Part shown: one piece after another, positions 1 to 9,644 of the stretch
How the letters are laid out: the number at the start of each line of letters is the position of its first letter
How positions within the stretch are numbered: the first letter of the stretch is position 1
Source: Pelagophyceae sp. CCMP2097
Taxonomy: Eukaryota > Sar > Pelagophyceae
Assembly (NCBI GenBank): GCA_026770575.1
Contig: MU657190.1
Location: 163,458 to 183,400, forward strand
DNA: 19,943 bases
Reading direction: 5' to 3'
The notes under the pieces: model-generated
What the model saw: the letters and a program-made list of their open reading frames with translations, nothing else
What the model was told of the DNA's origin: nothing
Databases searched by the model: none
Position numbers and translations under genes: made by a program

Positions 1-352
1 GGTCAATTTAAGAACCGGCTAAGCGAAAAAAAAAATCAGCGGCCCGGCGACGCCGTTGTTTGCAGTTTTGACGCTGCCAGGGGACGCGCCTGGGTCCCCT
101 CCACCCACCCCCAAATCATGGCGTCCGCGGAGGACCTCTGTGAGAAATTTAGCATAGGCAGAGTCCGGACCGACCATCGGTTCCTTAAAAACCGCCGGTC
201 AGATTAAGAACCGGGCCCCTGGAGCCGGATAATATCCCAATAAGGGATTTAATGGATTTTAACTGGGCCTTATAAATGCCTTATTGAGATATTGAACGTC
301 GTTTGTCGATTTTTTCGTCGGTTCTTAAATTGACCAGGTTCTTAAATTGACC
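1..352. repeat. Inverted-repeat (foldback/MITE-like) element
   Basis: The 16-bp sequence ggtcaatttaagaacc opens the window at 1-16. Its exact reverse complement occurs at 320-335 and again at 337-352. Similarity continues inward (an 'accg..gaaaaaa' block on both sides), so this looks like a small terminal-inverted-repeat element with a doubled right end. Degenerate partial copies of the same motif (ttaagaaccg, ccttaaaaaccg) lie around 180-215. There is no coding capacity. The true left boundary and any target duplication may lie outside the window. Confidence 0.6.
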
Positions 353-375
353 TTTACTCTACCAGGGGCAATTTT

Positions 376-423
376 GTCTGTCCGTCCTTCCGTCTGTCCT
401 TCTGTCTGTCCTTCTGTCTGTCC
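376..423. repeat. CTGTC/CTTC-type pyrimidine-rich microsatellite
   Basis: This is a run of imperfect gtctgtcc / gtccttc units on the plus strand, almost purely pyrimidine plus G. The open frame that crosses it is only a low-complexity Ser/Val/Cys/Pro translation and is not a gene. Confidence 0.7.
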
Positions 424-632
424 CCGGGTAAATCCGCGAGGTTCCACCTTTGGGAAGAAAAGGGCAGCAACTCGGCCGATTCAGCGATTGGTGGTTGATG
501 CGATTGCTAAAATTAGTTTTGGGAGTGGAGGTCGAGCAGGAGCCTCATTGGAATCATCATAGAAGAAGTTTTTGGTCACAGGTTCGAATCTGGTCGGCCG
601 CAAAAAAAACAAAAAACAAATAGGAATTCCTA
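424..632. other. Intergenic stretch with a Pol III B-box-like motif
   Basis: No gene is seen. A B-box-like ggttcgaatc lies at 581-590, and a short GC stem (tcggccg at 472-478, cggccgc at 595-601) brackets the stretch. The best tRNA fold I can draw has mismatches in the T stem and a body of about 130 nt, so it is not called a tRNA. It could be the head of a tRNA-derived SINE, because a dispersed repeat begins 40 bp downstream. Confidence 0.3.
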
Positions 633-787
633 GCTCAATAAGAAATAAAAAATTAAAAAATAAAGATAAGGAGGATTTGAAGGTTTGGCGATTAGTTAAA
701 TAATTTTAATTATTTACGTGGGCATTGCAATGGGATTTGGCTGTATCCTTCGGGTCCTCCGTGTGCCTCCGGCGCGCTCTTGTAATA
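633..787. repeat. Dispersed direct repeat, copy 1
   Basis: The stretch from gctcaataagaaataaaaa to gctcttgtaata is repeated nearly unchanged at 4527-4680, in the same orientation. It is AT-rich at the left (taaataattttaattattta) and GC-rich at the right (ccttcgggtcctccgtgtgcctcc). The flanks of the two copies differ, so the ends given are where similarity stops. It has no ORF. It is probably a short interspersed element or the end of a larger one. Confidence 0.8.
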
Positions 788-827
788 AAACTTAAGCGAA
801 TCAACAGTGCTTGTCACCTTTGCCTTC

Positions 828-1130
828 TTAAAATATAAGGCAATCGGCCTTGGGGGCTGTCTTCAGCCGTCCTTGGGCGACAAATATGGCAATGCAGTTG
901 CCCGTCTTGTCCAAGTGGTGCACCTTGGGGCCGTCCCGAGCTGTTGCGTCGCGACGAGCGTCGCCTCGAGGTCGCACCCGACGGCCATCGTCTCAGTGTG
1001 AACGAGCCGCTGACGGTGAAGTTCTTGAGCGCGCAAATTTGCAATCGCTTGCGAGTCCGCGCGATGCCTGGAGCGCGATGATCTGCGCGCCGTCAGCGCC
1101 GCGGTGTGCCGTGGAGACGTTCAACCCCGT
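828..1130 (-). pseudogene. Possible remnant of an organellar translation initiation factor IF-2-like gene
   Basis: On the minus strand, 988 to about 915 reads as a natural frame (MAVGCDLEATLVATQQLG). After a one-base phase change the other frame continues to a TAA at 828-830, with LDKTGNCIAIFVAQ followed by GRLKTAPKADCLIF. This resembles the IF-2 domain-2 pattern LDK-x-x-G-x-x-A-x-x-x-x-Q-x-G-x-LK. Upstream (to about 1130) a third frame contains NVSTAHRGADG, loosely like the VSAxxGxG segment that precedes that domain in IF-2. The sequence would need at least two phase changes and lacks the G-domain P-loop, so any gene here is broken or only a fragment. The assignment rests on recall of the family pattern and could be chance. 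Confidence 0.22.
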
Positions 1131-2060
1131 CGCCGTCGCTGCGACGGTGAGCACCAGGTACCTCCGGGGTCCCAAGAAGGGTCCCCAAAAAAGGGCCCGA
1201 GAAGGGTCCCCAACAAAATGATTCATACCGCACTCACGCTCTTTCGCACGTGGCCGTCGACTGGGGATTCTAGTTCCGAACTATGCATGGCCCAACACCG
1301 CCAGGCAAGCGCCGGGGCGTCGGCCGACCCGCGTGCTCACAGGGTTCGCGGGCGGGGTCAGGGAGGTTGCTCGACTGTTGGGTCAATGCTGATCATAGGA
1401 AGATGCCCGACGGCGCGCGCCGCTCCTCACGGGCGATCCTCGCAGCCGAACAGGCCCATAAACGCCAAGAGGCGCGGCGCGGGCGCCGTCATCCTAGACA
1501 CCATGCCCACCTCGCGGTCGTGCCTCGCGGTCGCATGCAGTCGCCTCATCCGCACCAGGGCGATTCCAGAGGATGGCGCGGCGTGTGCCCTCGCTCCCGA
1601 CGTCACGGGAGCGCCGCGTGTGCGCGCCAACGCCACCGCCGACCGCCTATTTGATTTTGGAACTTGGACGCCCTTCCGTTTCAAAGGCCTGGGATGTTCC
1701 AAGGCTTGGGATGTTCCACGCCGGCGTGGCGCAGAGATCCGACGATGCACCACGGCGGACGGCGGCGCTTTGTTGGCGCTGGACACGGCGGGGGCGTCGT
1801 CGTCTGCGGCCTAGGTGATGGAGGCATGGACACGTTGAAACTGGTGCTATGCAGGTAGGCGCTTGACAGATTGATGCTCTCGCTCCGTGGCGAGGCCCTC
1901 CACCAGCTCGGATCGACCTGCGGCAGGGAATACCCGAGACAAGTGCAATGTACGGCGCACACACGGCGCGCCTTGGACGACGATGCGTTAAGCCAAGCGC
2001 ATGGGTCCTTCTTTGTGCTTCTTTGTGCTTTCGAGACTTTATATATTGACTGAAGCCTCT
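1131..2060. other. GC-rich stretch without a supported gene
   Basis: Several frames are open on both strands, but none shows a recognisable motif, a start with good context, or AG|G/GT splice sites that join natural-looking frames. Local repeats include gaagggtcccc twice (about 1176-1212) and gggatgttcca twice (about 1691-1720). A plus-strand segment near 1520-1660 (SRLIRTRAIPEDGAACALAP) has fairly natural composition and could be an exon of an unknown gene. I cannot support it further. Confidence 0.3.
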
Positions 2061-2980
2061 GTTGTTCACCTTAGAAAACAGCCTCTCATGCAGATGCGGG
2101 GTGCTATAACTGCGTCCAGCATTCTGGTTCCGGTTCGAATCCCACGATATGTTTTTTTGCCCTTCGCCTCTTGAGACATTTTCTATTTTTTTGTTTTCCA
2201 CCACTCAACCACGCGCGCGGCGGGCGAAACGCCTTTTTAAGATAACGTCGGCCCGCCACCGCCTTTTGCCTTCTTAAAAAATAAGCGACTGGCGGCAGAG
2301 ACCGCCTTTGCCTTTAGATAAAATCTATTATCTTACTCTTACATTCACCCTGTACCTCTAGAGAGGGAGATAATTGTAAGGCTGCCACAACTGATACGAT
2401 ACGTTGAGCGGATCATTTTGTGGCGTGTGTTTACTAAAAGGTTGCCCCAGGTCCCCCCCCGAAAGCTAGTAGCTATCCGGATAGGAAGAGATTCCCAGCT
2501 GGGCTAAAGTTTCTGCCTTTAAGGAATCCGTTAAGCTTCGAGTGCTCTATAAAATGGATTTATTTATGGATCGGCTGCCTCGACTAGGGAGCTTTCCGGC
2601 TTTTTTTTTGTTTTTGTGCGTCTGCCGCTTTTTGCGCGACACGGACCCCTCCGATGCTCGCCCTGAGAGGCGATAATGGCCAGGATGTGGGTGGTCTCGG
2701 TTTATCGCCTCTCAGGGCAGGCATTGGTGCCACAGAAGCCGAGCTCCGAAGAGCTAAAAAAAGCGTAGACTCCCGCGGGGGAGTCTCTCGCGACTCAGGG
2801 GCGCGCGCACCAAACTTTTTACTGCGGCGCGTCGAGCCCGATGTGGCCCATGAACGCGTGCAGTAGCGCCTCGGCCGAGCGCCCACAGCGCCCGCCAGGC
2901 GCGCCAAAGGGAATTTCAGGGGGCAACTGCCTTAAAGGCGGGAGATCTGTCTCCCTTTAGGCCAGTCCTATTTAGGAATC
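2061..2980. other. Mixed-composition intergenic stretch
   Basis: No gene is seen. The stretch contains a second B-box-like ggttcgaatccc (about 2133-2144) without a tRNA fold, an 8-base C run near 2453, and the hairpin listed separately. The open frames around 2584-2907 are rich in Arg/Ala/Pro/Ser and cross the hairpin, which argues against coding. Confidence 0.4.
2660..2718. repeat. Perfect 17-bp hairpin
   Basis: gccctgagaggcgataa at 2660-2676 is followed after 25 bases by its exact reverse complement ttatcgcctctcagggc at 2702-2718. A second, smaller hairpin (gactccc / ggggagtc) lies at about 2769-2786. The function is unknown; it may be the core of a small foldback element. Confidence 0.75.
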
Positions 2981-3175
2981 CTAGGAAGTTCCACCCCCAA
3001 TTATAATCGGCTTTCCCGGAAATCTCCCAATTAGAATCGACCTTTTTCTGAACATATTCTGCTCTTTCGGACAACTGGATTTCCTTTTTCTGAACATATT
3101 ATATTTCCAAGCTCCCTGATTGGTCGGAAACGATTCTAATTGGGGATTATTCTAATTGAGGGTGGAACTTCCTAG
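2981..3175. mobile_element. MITE-like foldback element, about 195 bp
   Basis: The 27-bp left end (ctaggaagttccaccc continuing to 3007) matches the reverse complement of 3149-3175 with about two mismatches. A second, nested pair (cccaattagaatcg near 3025 and cgattctaattggg at 3131-3144) lies inside. The core carries a direct duplication of cctttttctgaacatatt. There is no ORF. The layout is that of a non-autonomous terminal-inverted-repeat element. A target duplication is not clear beyond the CTAG already part of the ends. Confidence 0.7.
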
Positions 3176-3759
3176 TCCACTTCTAGTAGGAAAGGCTCTA
3201 CTAGCGACTTATGGTCGGGCCAAACAAATCCTTGCATTTAACGCAAATTCAATAACAAATTCAATGGCAGTTTTCTCGCTCATGCCTGAGTTGGACAATG
3301 AGTGACCTGGTGCGCGCTCCATAGGGGCTCTTTATACCACACCCGTCAGACGGGAGCCTCGGAGGAGCGGCCCAAGGCGCTGGTGAAGCGGGTGTGGTAT
3401 AAAAGCGGACCACAGCGCGCGCTGCGTCCTCCCGACCATCGTCCAATAATCAGGTACCAACAATGGGTTATGGGCCGTATTGAGGTCCGATGATAACAAT
3501 TGTAGTAGTGAAAGGGACCCTTTTGAATCAATGAATGGCATTGTGCGTAGCTGTTTCAAAGCTTAAAAAAAGCGGATTTCGTTTGAGAAATTAAAAGGAT
3601 TCAGAAAAAGGGTTGTTCTGGAACCACTCCAAGCAGCTTCAAGGTTCAACGACACCTATGCACAGAGTCGATCGATATTTGCCGGGATTTTTGCCGAAAC
3701 GATAATCATCGATATTTGCCGTGATTTTCGCAATGGCCCGCTGGGGGCAAAAGGGGACT
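3176..3759. other. Non-coding stretch between foldback elements
   Basis: Apart from the stem-loop at 3331-3403, I see only a short direct repeat (cgatatttgccg followed by gattttt, near 3673 and 3711). No frame here has support as a gene. Confidence 0.4.
3331..3403. repeat. 14-bp inverted repeat (stem-loop)
   Basis: tttataccacaccc at 3331-3344 is the exact complement of gggtgtggtataaa at 3390-3403. The match can be extended to 18 bp if one base is skipped (gct-c-ttta / taaaagc). The loop is about 45 bp and GC-rich. It is a separate palindrome from the neighbouring foldback elements. Confidence 0.7.
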
Positions 3760-4004
3760 CACCGGATCATTGTCCTTGGAGGTGATTGTGGGGCCCGGTA
3801 TATATACCGCAACGCTCCCCCACGCGCATACCGTAGGAACGGGAGGATTAGCGTGGAGAAAGGCAAATTACGATAATGCACCGGGCCTTGGTCCGGCTCC
3901 GGTGGCGGCCTTACTGCAGGTCTTGAACCTGTTGCCGCAGGGCGGGCTTCGTTGCGGTATATATACCGGGCCCCACAATCACCTCCAAGGATAATGATCC
4001 GGTG
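3760..4004. mobile_element. Foldback element with 55-bp near-perfect inverted repeats
   Basis: Bases 3760-3814 match the reverse complement of 3950-4004 over 55 positions with one mismatch (g versus a at 3771). Each arm starts caccggatcatt and contains the 12-bp self-palindrome ggtatatatacc. The 135-bp interior is GC-rich and has no credible ORF. The near identity of the arms suggests a recent insertion or active conversion between arms. I do not find a clear target duplication (left flank ggact, right flank aatag). Confidence 0.8.
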
Positions 4005-4014
4005 AATAGACAGC

Positions 4015-4431
4015 TTCACTTTTTTCAAGCTACTTTCAAGCTGCTTTCAAGCTGCTTTAAAGTCTGCATTTGCGTGTAAAGCTGCTTTTAAAGCGCGGAA
4101 ATGCTTTTAAATCGCGGGAAGAGTTCGTTGGATGAGCGTTGAGCGAACGTTAGATGAGCGTTAACCCGGCGCGGGCGCGCGGCGCGGGCGCGGCGCGCGG
4201 GTGCGCCGCGCGGAGAGGGCAGGGCGCGGCCTCTGGCGGGCGGGGCGGCGCCGATTGTGCCCGCGCCTCCGTCGAGGCACGGGCCGGTCGCAGGGCCGAC
4301 GTGCCCCGTCCCGCGCGCCATCTCACCTGGGTGGCCGAAGGAAGGCGCCCTTGACGCCGCTTCGCGCTCACGTTGAAGCGACAAAAGATATGTTGAAAAA
4401 TAAGCTTGAAAAGTAGCTTGAAAAAAGTGAA
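4015..4431. mobile_element. Foldback element with 22-bp perfect arms around a GC-rich core
   Basis: ttcacttttttcaagctact plus two t (4015-4036) is the exact complement of 4410-4431. Weaker complementarity continues outward (agacag / ctgtct-like). Inside the left arm are tandem ctgctttcaag units (about 4030-4060). The core (about 4130-4370) is extremely GC-rich, and its open frames on both strands translate to Arg/Ala/Gly-rich low complexity, so no gene is called. It starts only 10 bp after the 55-bp-arm element. Confidence 0.55.
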
Positions 4432-4526
4432 CTTGTCTGATTCCATCATCGAGTCTGAAGGATTTGAGCGCGCTGGGCGCATCGGCGTTAGCAGGAGATG
4501 CGCATAGCACAGTCGTCTTGGTTCTT

Positions 4527-4680
4527 GCTCAATAAGAAATAAAAAATAAAAAATAAAGATAAGGAGGATTTGAAGGTTCAGCGATTAGTTAAATAATTTT
4601 AATTATTTACGTGGGCATTGCAATGGGATTTGGCTGTATCCTTCGGGTCCTCCGTGTGCCTCCGCGGCGCTCTTGTAATA
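4527..4680. repeat. Dispersed direct repeat, copy 2
   Basis: Second copy of the sequence at 633-787, same orientation, with only a few differences (for example gaaggttcagcg versus gaaggtttggcg, and one base less in the gcgctc end). The flanks differ from copy 1. Confidence 0.8.
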
Positions 4681-5195
4681 TTCCTAGATCTTAAAGGCAA
4701 TTGCAAAAGGGTTTCGAGTCAGTGATTGGCCGACCAGATTCCTTGGCAACTTTTAGAATTTTCATGAGACGCGCAACCTTCGAACCTTGAAACCCCCGAA
4801 GCGATGCGCGCCCTCGCGCGGGTCTCGCGGTCGCCGGCGGCGCCGCCGTCGCGCCGGTCCGAGGCCTCTGTATACTGTCTTGGGCGAGCGCCCTCTGGGG
4901 CGATCTCTGGGGCGAGCGCCCTCAGGGGCGACCGAATGGAGAAAGTTTCGAGTCGTGGATCAAATCCTCAAAATGACCGCCGCCAGGAAGCGCCGACGAG
5001 GGAGTGGGCTTCAGTGGGCGTTCGCCGTCGACTATCAGCCGCGCCAGGGTCCGCAAATGCCCCCCTCTGGTTTTCAGGCGCTAAAATTTGGCGATATTTT
5101 ATTTTCGCTGCCAGTGAGCTCGGTACGAGGCCTGGCGCTGGCCGTTGGGCTTCCAGTCTCGGGTGGCGCAGACTTGGGCGAGGAAGGCGTCTCAC
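4681..5195. other. Stretch without a supported gene
   Basis: Frames are open on both strands because the DNA is GC-rich, but their translations are Arg/Ala/Ser/Gly-rich without motifs. A short imperfect tandem (ctctggggcgatctctggggcg, then ctcaggggcg) lies near 4889-4931. Confidence 0.35.
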
Positions 5196-5355
5196 TCCAT
5201 CTGGTCGCAGAAGACGCCGCCGAGGGCGGTGCCGGCGACGGCCTTGAGGGCCACGTCCACCTCGAGGCACGTCGAGCCGATGAGCGTCTCTCTATAGCAC
5301 GGGTGCTGCGTCGATATACGCTTTGCCCTGCGATCGCAGACGACTCGAGGAATTC
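5196..5355 (-). CDS. Candidate single exon of an unrecognised minus-strand gene
   Basis: On the minus strand the exon would start after acactag|g at 5355 and end at a gtgaga donor (exon end 5196). Those sites fit the AG|G and GTGAGN patterns of the verified introns in this window. The translation has natural composition: IPRVVCDRRAKRISTQ, then ETLIGSTCLEVDVALKAVAG and LGGVFCDQM. The liGSt-x-l-x-V pattern is faintly like a C2-domain strand, but that is only a resemblance. I could not find matching flanking exons. If real, the gene would lie head-to-head with IFT80. Confidence 0.22.
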
Positions 5356-5699
5356 CTAGTGTTTCACGTGTACAAGTTTGTGTGCGACTCGGACCGTCCT
5401 CGGATATCGCTAAATCGGCTCCGGCTTCACGAGCGGTGGTCTCGCGGCGTCGAGCCCCGGTATTCGAGGATGGAAGCAAAGAAGTTCGCGCGAGAGGTGC
5501 CGTGCGCACGCCGCTCATTTTTTCATTTCGGCCGTCGACTTTTTTTGGACGCGGGCGCCCCTTTTGGCGCGAGCGGCCCCAGCCAGCCGCTGCGCGCCGC
5601 GGCGCGCGCCACGTTTCTATTTTGGCGAGTGGCCGCTGTTGGGAGGTTACAAAGTTGGACGAATCGAGGGCCGAGTCGAGGCCCGCGCAAAAGCGCACC

Positions 5700-8600
5700 A
5701 TGGTGCGCCTCGAGGTCGTCGAGCACTCGACGCAGCACGCTGACGTCGTTTCGCAAAGACGCCGCGTATAGAGAACCGGCATCTGTGCATCGGACGAGGG
5801 GCCCCACTCGGCCCGCGCGCGCCGACGGGCTGGGCGCCCCGCGCGCGTCGTCGCCGCCGTCGGAGAGACTCCCCAATTGGCTCGCCTCTGTGCCGCTCGG
5901 AGCCTTTAGCGGCCCTCTTTGAAAAAACGGCGCTTGATTTTGGGCACCGATCCTGTAACGACACGATAACCCAGGTGCGCGACGTGGTCGCCGGCGTACG
6001 AGCTGTACACGTGCGCTGACGACAACAAGATCCTGCGATGGTCCATGGACGGCGAAATCCTGGGCGAGGCGTCGATGTCGGACGCGTAAGTCGGACGCGC
6101 CGCTTCCGCTCCCCGCCCCGCGCTCCACGCCCCGGGCGCGGCCCCTAACGCCCATTTCTCAGGTTCGTCACGTGCATCTCGTGGTGCCCCTCGGTGGGCA
6201 AGGGCGCCGCGGACGTCTTCGCCGTCGGCTGCGGGTCCCGGCGTCGGGGGGTGGGACAACCACTTGATCCAAGAGTCCCGGCGTCGGGGGGTGGGACAAC
6301 CGTCGGGGGAAGACACCGCCGATGACGAAAGAGTGACGGAGCCGTGGGGGTCCGCCGGGTTGCCCGCTGACCTGGCGAGACGCGAAGAGAAGCCGGAGTC
6401 CTCGAAAAGAGAAGGACACGAATGATAGGCACGGACGGCACGTTCCGCCTCATGGCCGGCGCCAAATGTCGAGAAGAGAAAAAGGTCGCGGCGCACCACG
6501 GCGCCTGCCTCGACATCGTCTGGAACGCCGAAGGGTCGGCGCTTTACACTTGCGGCGAGGACGGTGACTTGAAGGTCTGGTCCAAGAGTGGCAATTTACG
6601 TTCGACTCCCGTGAAATCGGGCCGCCCGATCTACGCCATGGCCACGGGCCCCGGCGGCGACGCGGTAGTCTACGTCTGCGAGCGGAAGTTGCACGTTGAG
6701 GCGGTGGGGGATTTGAAGAGGGCTCCTCTGTCTTGGGTCGCGCACGAAGCGACGGTAAGCTTCCAGCGCTTGCCAAAGGGGACGAGAGGCGTGCCTCGGC
6801 ATGCCTTGGCCCGGAATCGCCGGAATGCCTCGGAATCATGCCTCGTCGTAGGTGCTCTGCGTCTCGTGGAACGCCGTCCACGGCCGCATCTGCAGCGGCG
6901 GCGAAGATTGCCGCTACAAGGTGCGGCGCGCCGCCATCCGAGGGTCTCTGCTCATGGGGGCGCCGCCAAAGCCGAAGCCGGGGTCTCGGCCAAAGCTCAA
7001 GTCGGGTCTCGGCGGAGCGCCCGTCGATTGTATTTCCCAGAGTATTTCCCAGAGTCTTCCCTATAGGTGTGGGACCACTTCGGCCGGCAGCTCTTCCAGT
7101 CGCAGCCCTTTGCGCACGTCATCACGAGCGTCTGCTGGTCGCCGAACGGCGACTTTTTTGCCGTCGGGGCGTTCGCAAAACCGCGTCGAGGATGGCAAAA
7201 AGAGGGGCAACGAGCGAAGAGGGGTGCCGAGTGCAGAGGGCCGCCGAGGCAAACGGACAGAGGGGGGCCGCCTCGGAGATGGACGCCGCGTGGGCAGACG
7301 TGTCAAGATGGCTCGACGCGGCCCCGAGACGCGTCCAGCGACCGCCCTTTCTAGGTTTGACCTCTTGCGCCTGTGCGACAAGACGGGTTGGTCCTGCGCG
7401 CGGTCGCAGCCTCGGAGCGGGTCCATTCTGCACGTGGCTTGGACCGGCGATGGGACTCAACTCGTGGGCTGCGGCGGGAACGGCACGGCCTGCTTCGCTC
7501 AACTCGTCGACCGAAAGTGTTTTGCAGCGTCGGAAACGGCCCGAAAGCGGATATGGCCCGAGTCCAAAGTGTGCCTGCAGAGGCGAGCCGGTGGGGTGGG
7601 CGGGTCGACCGTGCTGAGAAAGTGCCCGAGGCTGCGACGGTGGGTCGACCCAAGACTCTTAGGTACGAGTGCGACCACTTGGAGGCGACGCTGGTCTCGC
7701 AGCGAACGATTAACGTGCACGATTGTGTGGCAGAGACGTACGAGTCGTTAGACTTCAATAGAGACAGAGTCGTGGAGATGGCCCTGGGCTTCAACCACTT
7801 GGTCGTCTCGACGACGACGCAGTGCTTCATTTATGGGACGTCGAATTGGAATACACCGTTCATTTTTGACTCTCCTGATACAATCAGTCTTATCGTCCTC
7901 GCGGCCAAGCATTTCCTCGTCGTCTCACCGCAAGGAGTGACCATCTACGCCTACGACGGCCGCAAGCTCTCTTCGCCGAAATTCCCGGGGTTGAGGCCCG
8001 AGGCCATGTCTTCGAGTGCGATCAGTCTGAGTTCGGACGTGGTTGCGATCATCGACGCGTCCGACAGGAAAGTCGTCCGGTGCTTCGACGTTGCAACGGG
8101 CCGGCCCATTACTGGTTCGGCGGCGGTTTTACAGCACAAAGCGGAGATGACGATGGTGGCGTTGAACCAGAGGAACGCTTCGATGCGGCAGTGCGTCGTC
8201 ATCGACCGGAATTCGGAACTCCACATCTTCCAGGTCACGGGAGGCGACCGCGGGCACGAGACCAACGTCAACGGCACGCTCGTGAGTGCGCGGTGGCGGG
8301 ACGCGCGTCGGGGTCGTCGGAAAACGCGGAGCGTCGGCGCGTTGGAAACCCGGCGCTCTAGGTCAACGCCCATGCGTTTAAGCTGCACACGCAAGTGGAC
8401 ACGGCCTGCTGGAACGACGGCAGCGAGATGCTGTGCGCGGTGGCGGACGGCCGGCTGATTGTGTGGTACTATCCGCAAATCGTGAGCACGGACAGGGACC
8501 TTCTCCCTTTGACCATGTCCATCAAGGTTCGTCTTTCGCCGGGGCAAAACGGAGAGCCTCCGCCAGTCCGACGGCCGTCTCCTTAGGATGCGGCCGAATT

Positions 8601-9644
8601 TGGGAAGATGTCAACAATTGTCTCTTTCAGCCAATCTCGAATCGCAGTCAGACGCGCCGACGGCGCTTTGATCACAGTCGCCGTCCAGCCCTATGCCGCT
8701 TTGCTCTACGACTTTGCATCGGCGCAGAGGTGGGACGAGGCCACGCGCCTCTGCCGATTCGTGAGTCTGGCGGGGACCGCGGCGGGGACCGCAGAGGGGC
8801 TGCGGCTGTTCGAACATCCGCAGAGGCGGCTGTTCGAACGTCGTTGTGCCTTGCCGCTCACCGCTTTTTTAGGTCGACGACTCTGCGTGTTGGGCGATGC
8901 TCGCGGCGATGGCCGTTGACGGCACAAATCTCGATGTGGCCGAACTCGCTCTTGCCGCCCTGGGGCACGTCGACAAGGTCGAGTACATGCTTCACATCAA
9001 GAGTCTGCCCTCCAACGAGGTGCGACTTGCTCGCCACGCTTGAAAACGATGTCACCCTTTCCTTTTGCCATGCCTCGGTCACCGCCACGCTCCCATTCAC
9101 CCCCACGCGTTCCGGTAGGCGCGCGCGGCGGAGCTGGCTCTTTATACGCGTCGGCCGGACGCGGCGGAGAAGATCTTTTTGCAGGCGCAACCTCCGCTAC
9201 TGTACAGGGCGATCAAACTCAACGTCAGACTGTTCCGCTGGGAGCGCGCGTTAGAGCTCGCGGTGAAGCACCGCTCACACGTCGACACGGTGCTGGCCTA
9301 CCGGAGCAAGCACCTGGAGGCGTGCGGGAAAAAGGAGACGGACGACCGGTGAGCTGGCCCTCAAAATCTTTGTTCCTCACCCTGAATCCGACTTTTTCGG
9401 CCTTCGAGCCTCAGGCCGCATCGAGGCGCGCCTTCAATGTGACGCCCTCGCCGAGGCGCGCCTTTGTAGGTTCAAGCAGCTTGCTGCGACGGTGCAGTGG
9501 GACTGGGCCACCATCAAGGCGAAGAAGGAGGTGGAGAAGCGAGAGGAGTGCGAGCGCCACGGGAAAAAGTACGTGAAAAAGGCCGGCCCCGCCGCGGCGC
9601 CGCGCGACGACGACCGCGGCGACGGCAACGGCGACCACAAGTAG
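5700..9644 (+). CDS. IFT80: Intraflagellar transport protein IFT80 (13 exons)
   Basis: IFT80 is a subunit of the IFT-B complex, needed for anterograde transport along cilia. Exons: 5700-5752, 5975-6085, 6163-6230, 6429-6754, 6852-6920, 7067-7170, 7355-7516, 7663-8281, 8362-8526, 8587-8760, 8873-9019, 9119-9348, 9470-9644. They total 2,403 bases, an 800-residue protein close to the usual length. The start (accATGg) gives [19 protein letters not shown], matching the family N-terminus. Family signatures follow: [18 protein letters not shown] (about 118-136), [10 protein letters not shown] (about 203-212), RLCDKTGW (about 249-256), SSPKFPG (about 400-406), WYYP (about 539-542), and in the helical C-terminal part [20 protein letters not shown] (about 707-726). 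Two WD40-type propellers therefore precede an alpha-solenoid, and the tail is charged and low-complexity. Introns 1 and 3 use GC donors (gcaaag, gcgggt); the rest are GT-AG. The frame is intact and the call rests on recognised family sequence. Confidence 0.96.
6235..6300. repeat. 26-bp direct repeat inside IFT80 intron 3
   Basis: The 26-base unit starting gtcccggcgtcggggggtgg occurs at 6235-6260 and identically at 6275-6300, a 40-bp period. It begins five bases after the proposed GC donor of intron 3. A third partial match (cgtcgggggaag) follows. It is a recent local duplication and has no coding role if the intron is correct. Confidence 0.8.

Noticed and set aside
472..602. tRNA gene ending in ggttcgaatctgg...cggccgc
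   Set aside because: The T stem has mismatches, no anticodon arm can be placed, and the span is about 130 nt. Kept only as a B-box-like motif.
2100..2146. tRNA-like ggttcgaatccc segment
   Set aside because: The T stem does not pair and there is no acceptor stem.
4154..4482. Overlapping ORFs in the GC-rich foldback core
   Set aside because: Both strands are open, with Ala/Arg/Gly-rich translations and no splice or motif support.
6233..6240. Ending IFT80 exon 3 at the GT inside ggtccc
   Set aside because: It would put exon 4 in the wrong frame. The GC donor at 6231 restores CTDGTFRLM in line with the family.
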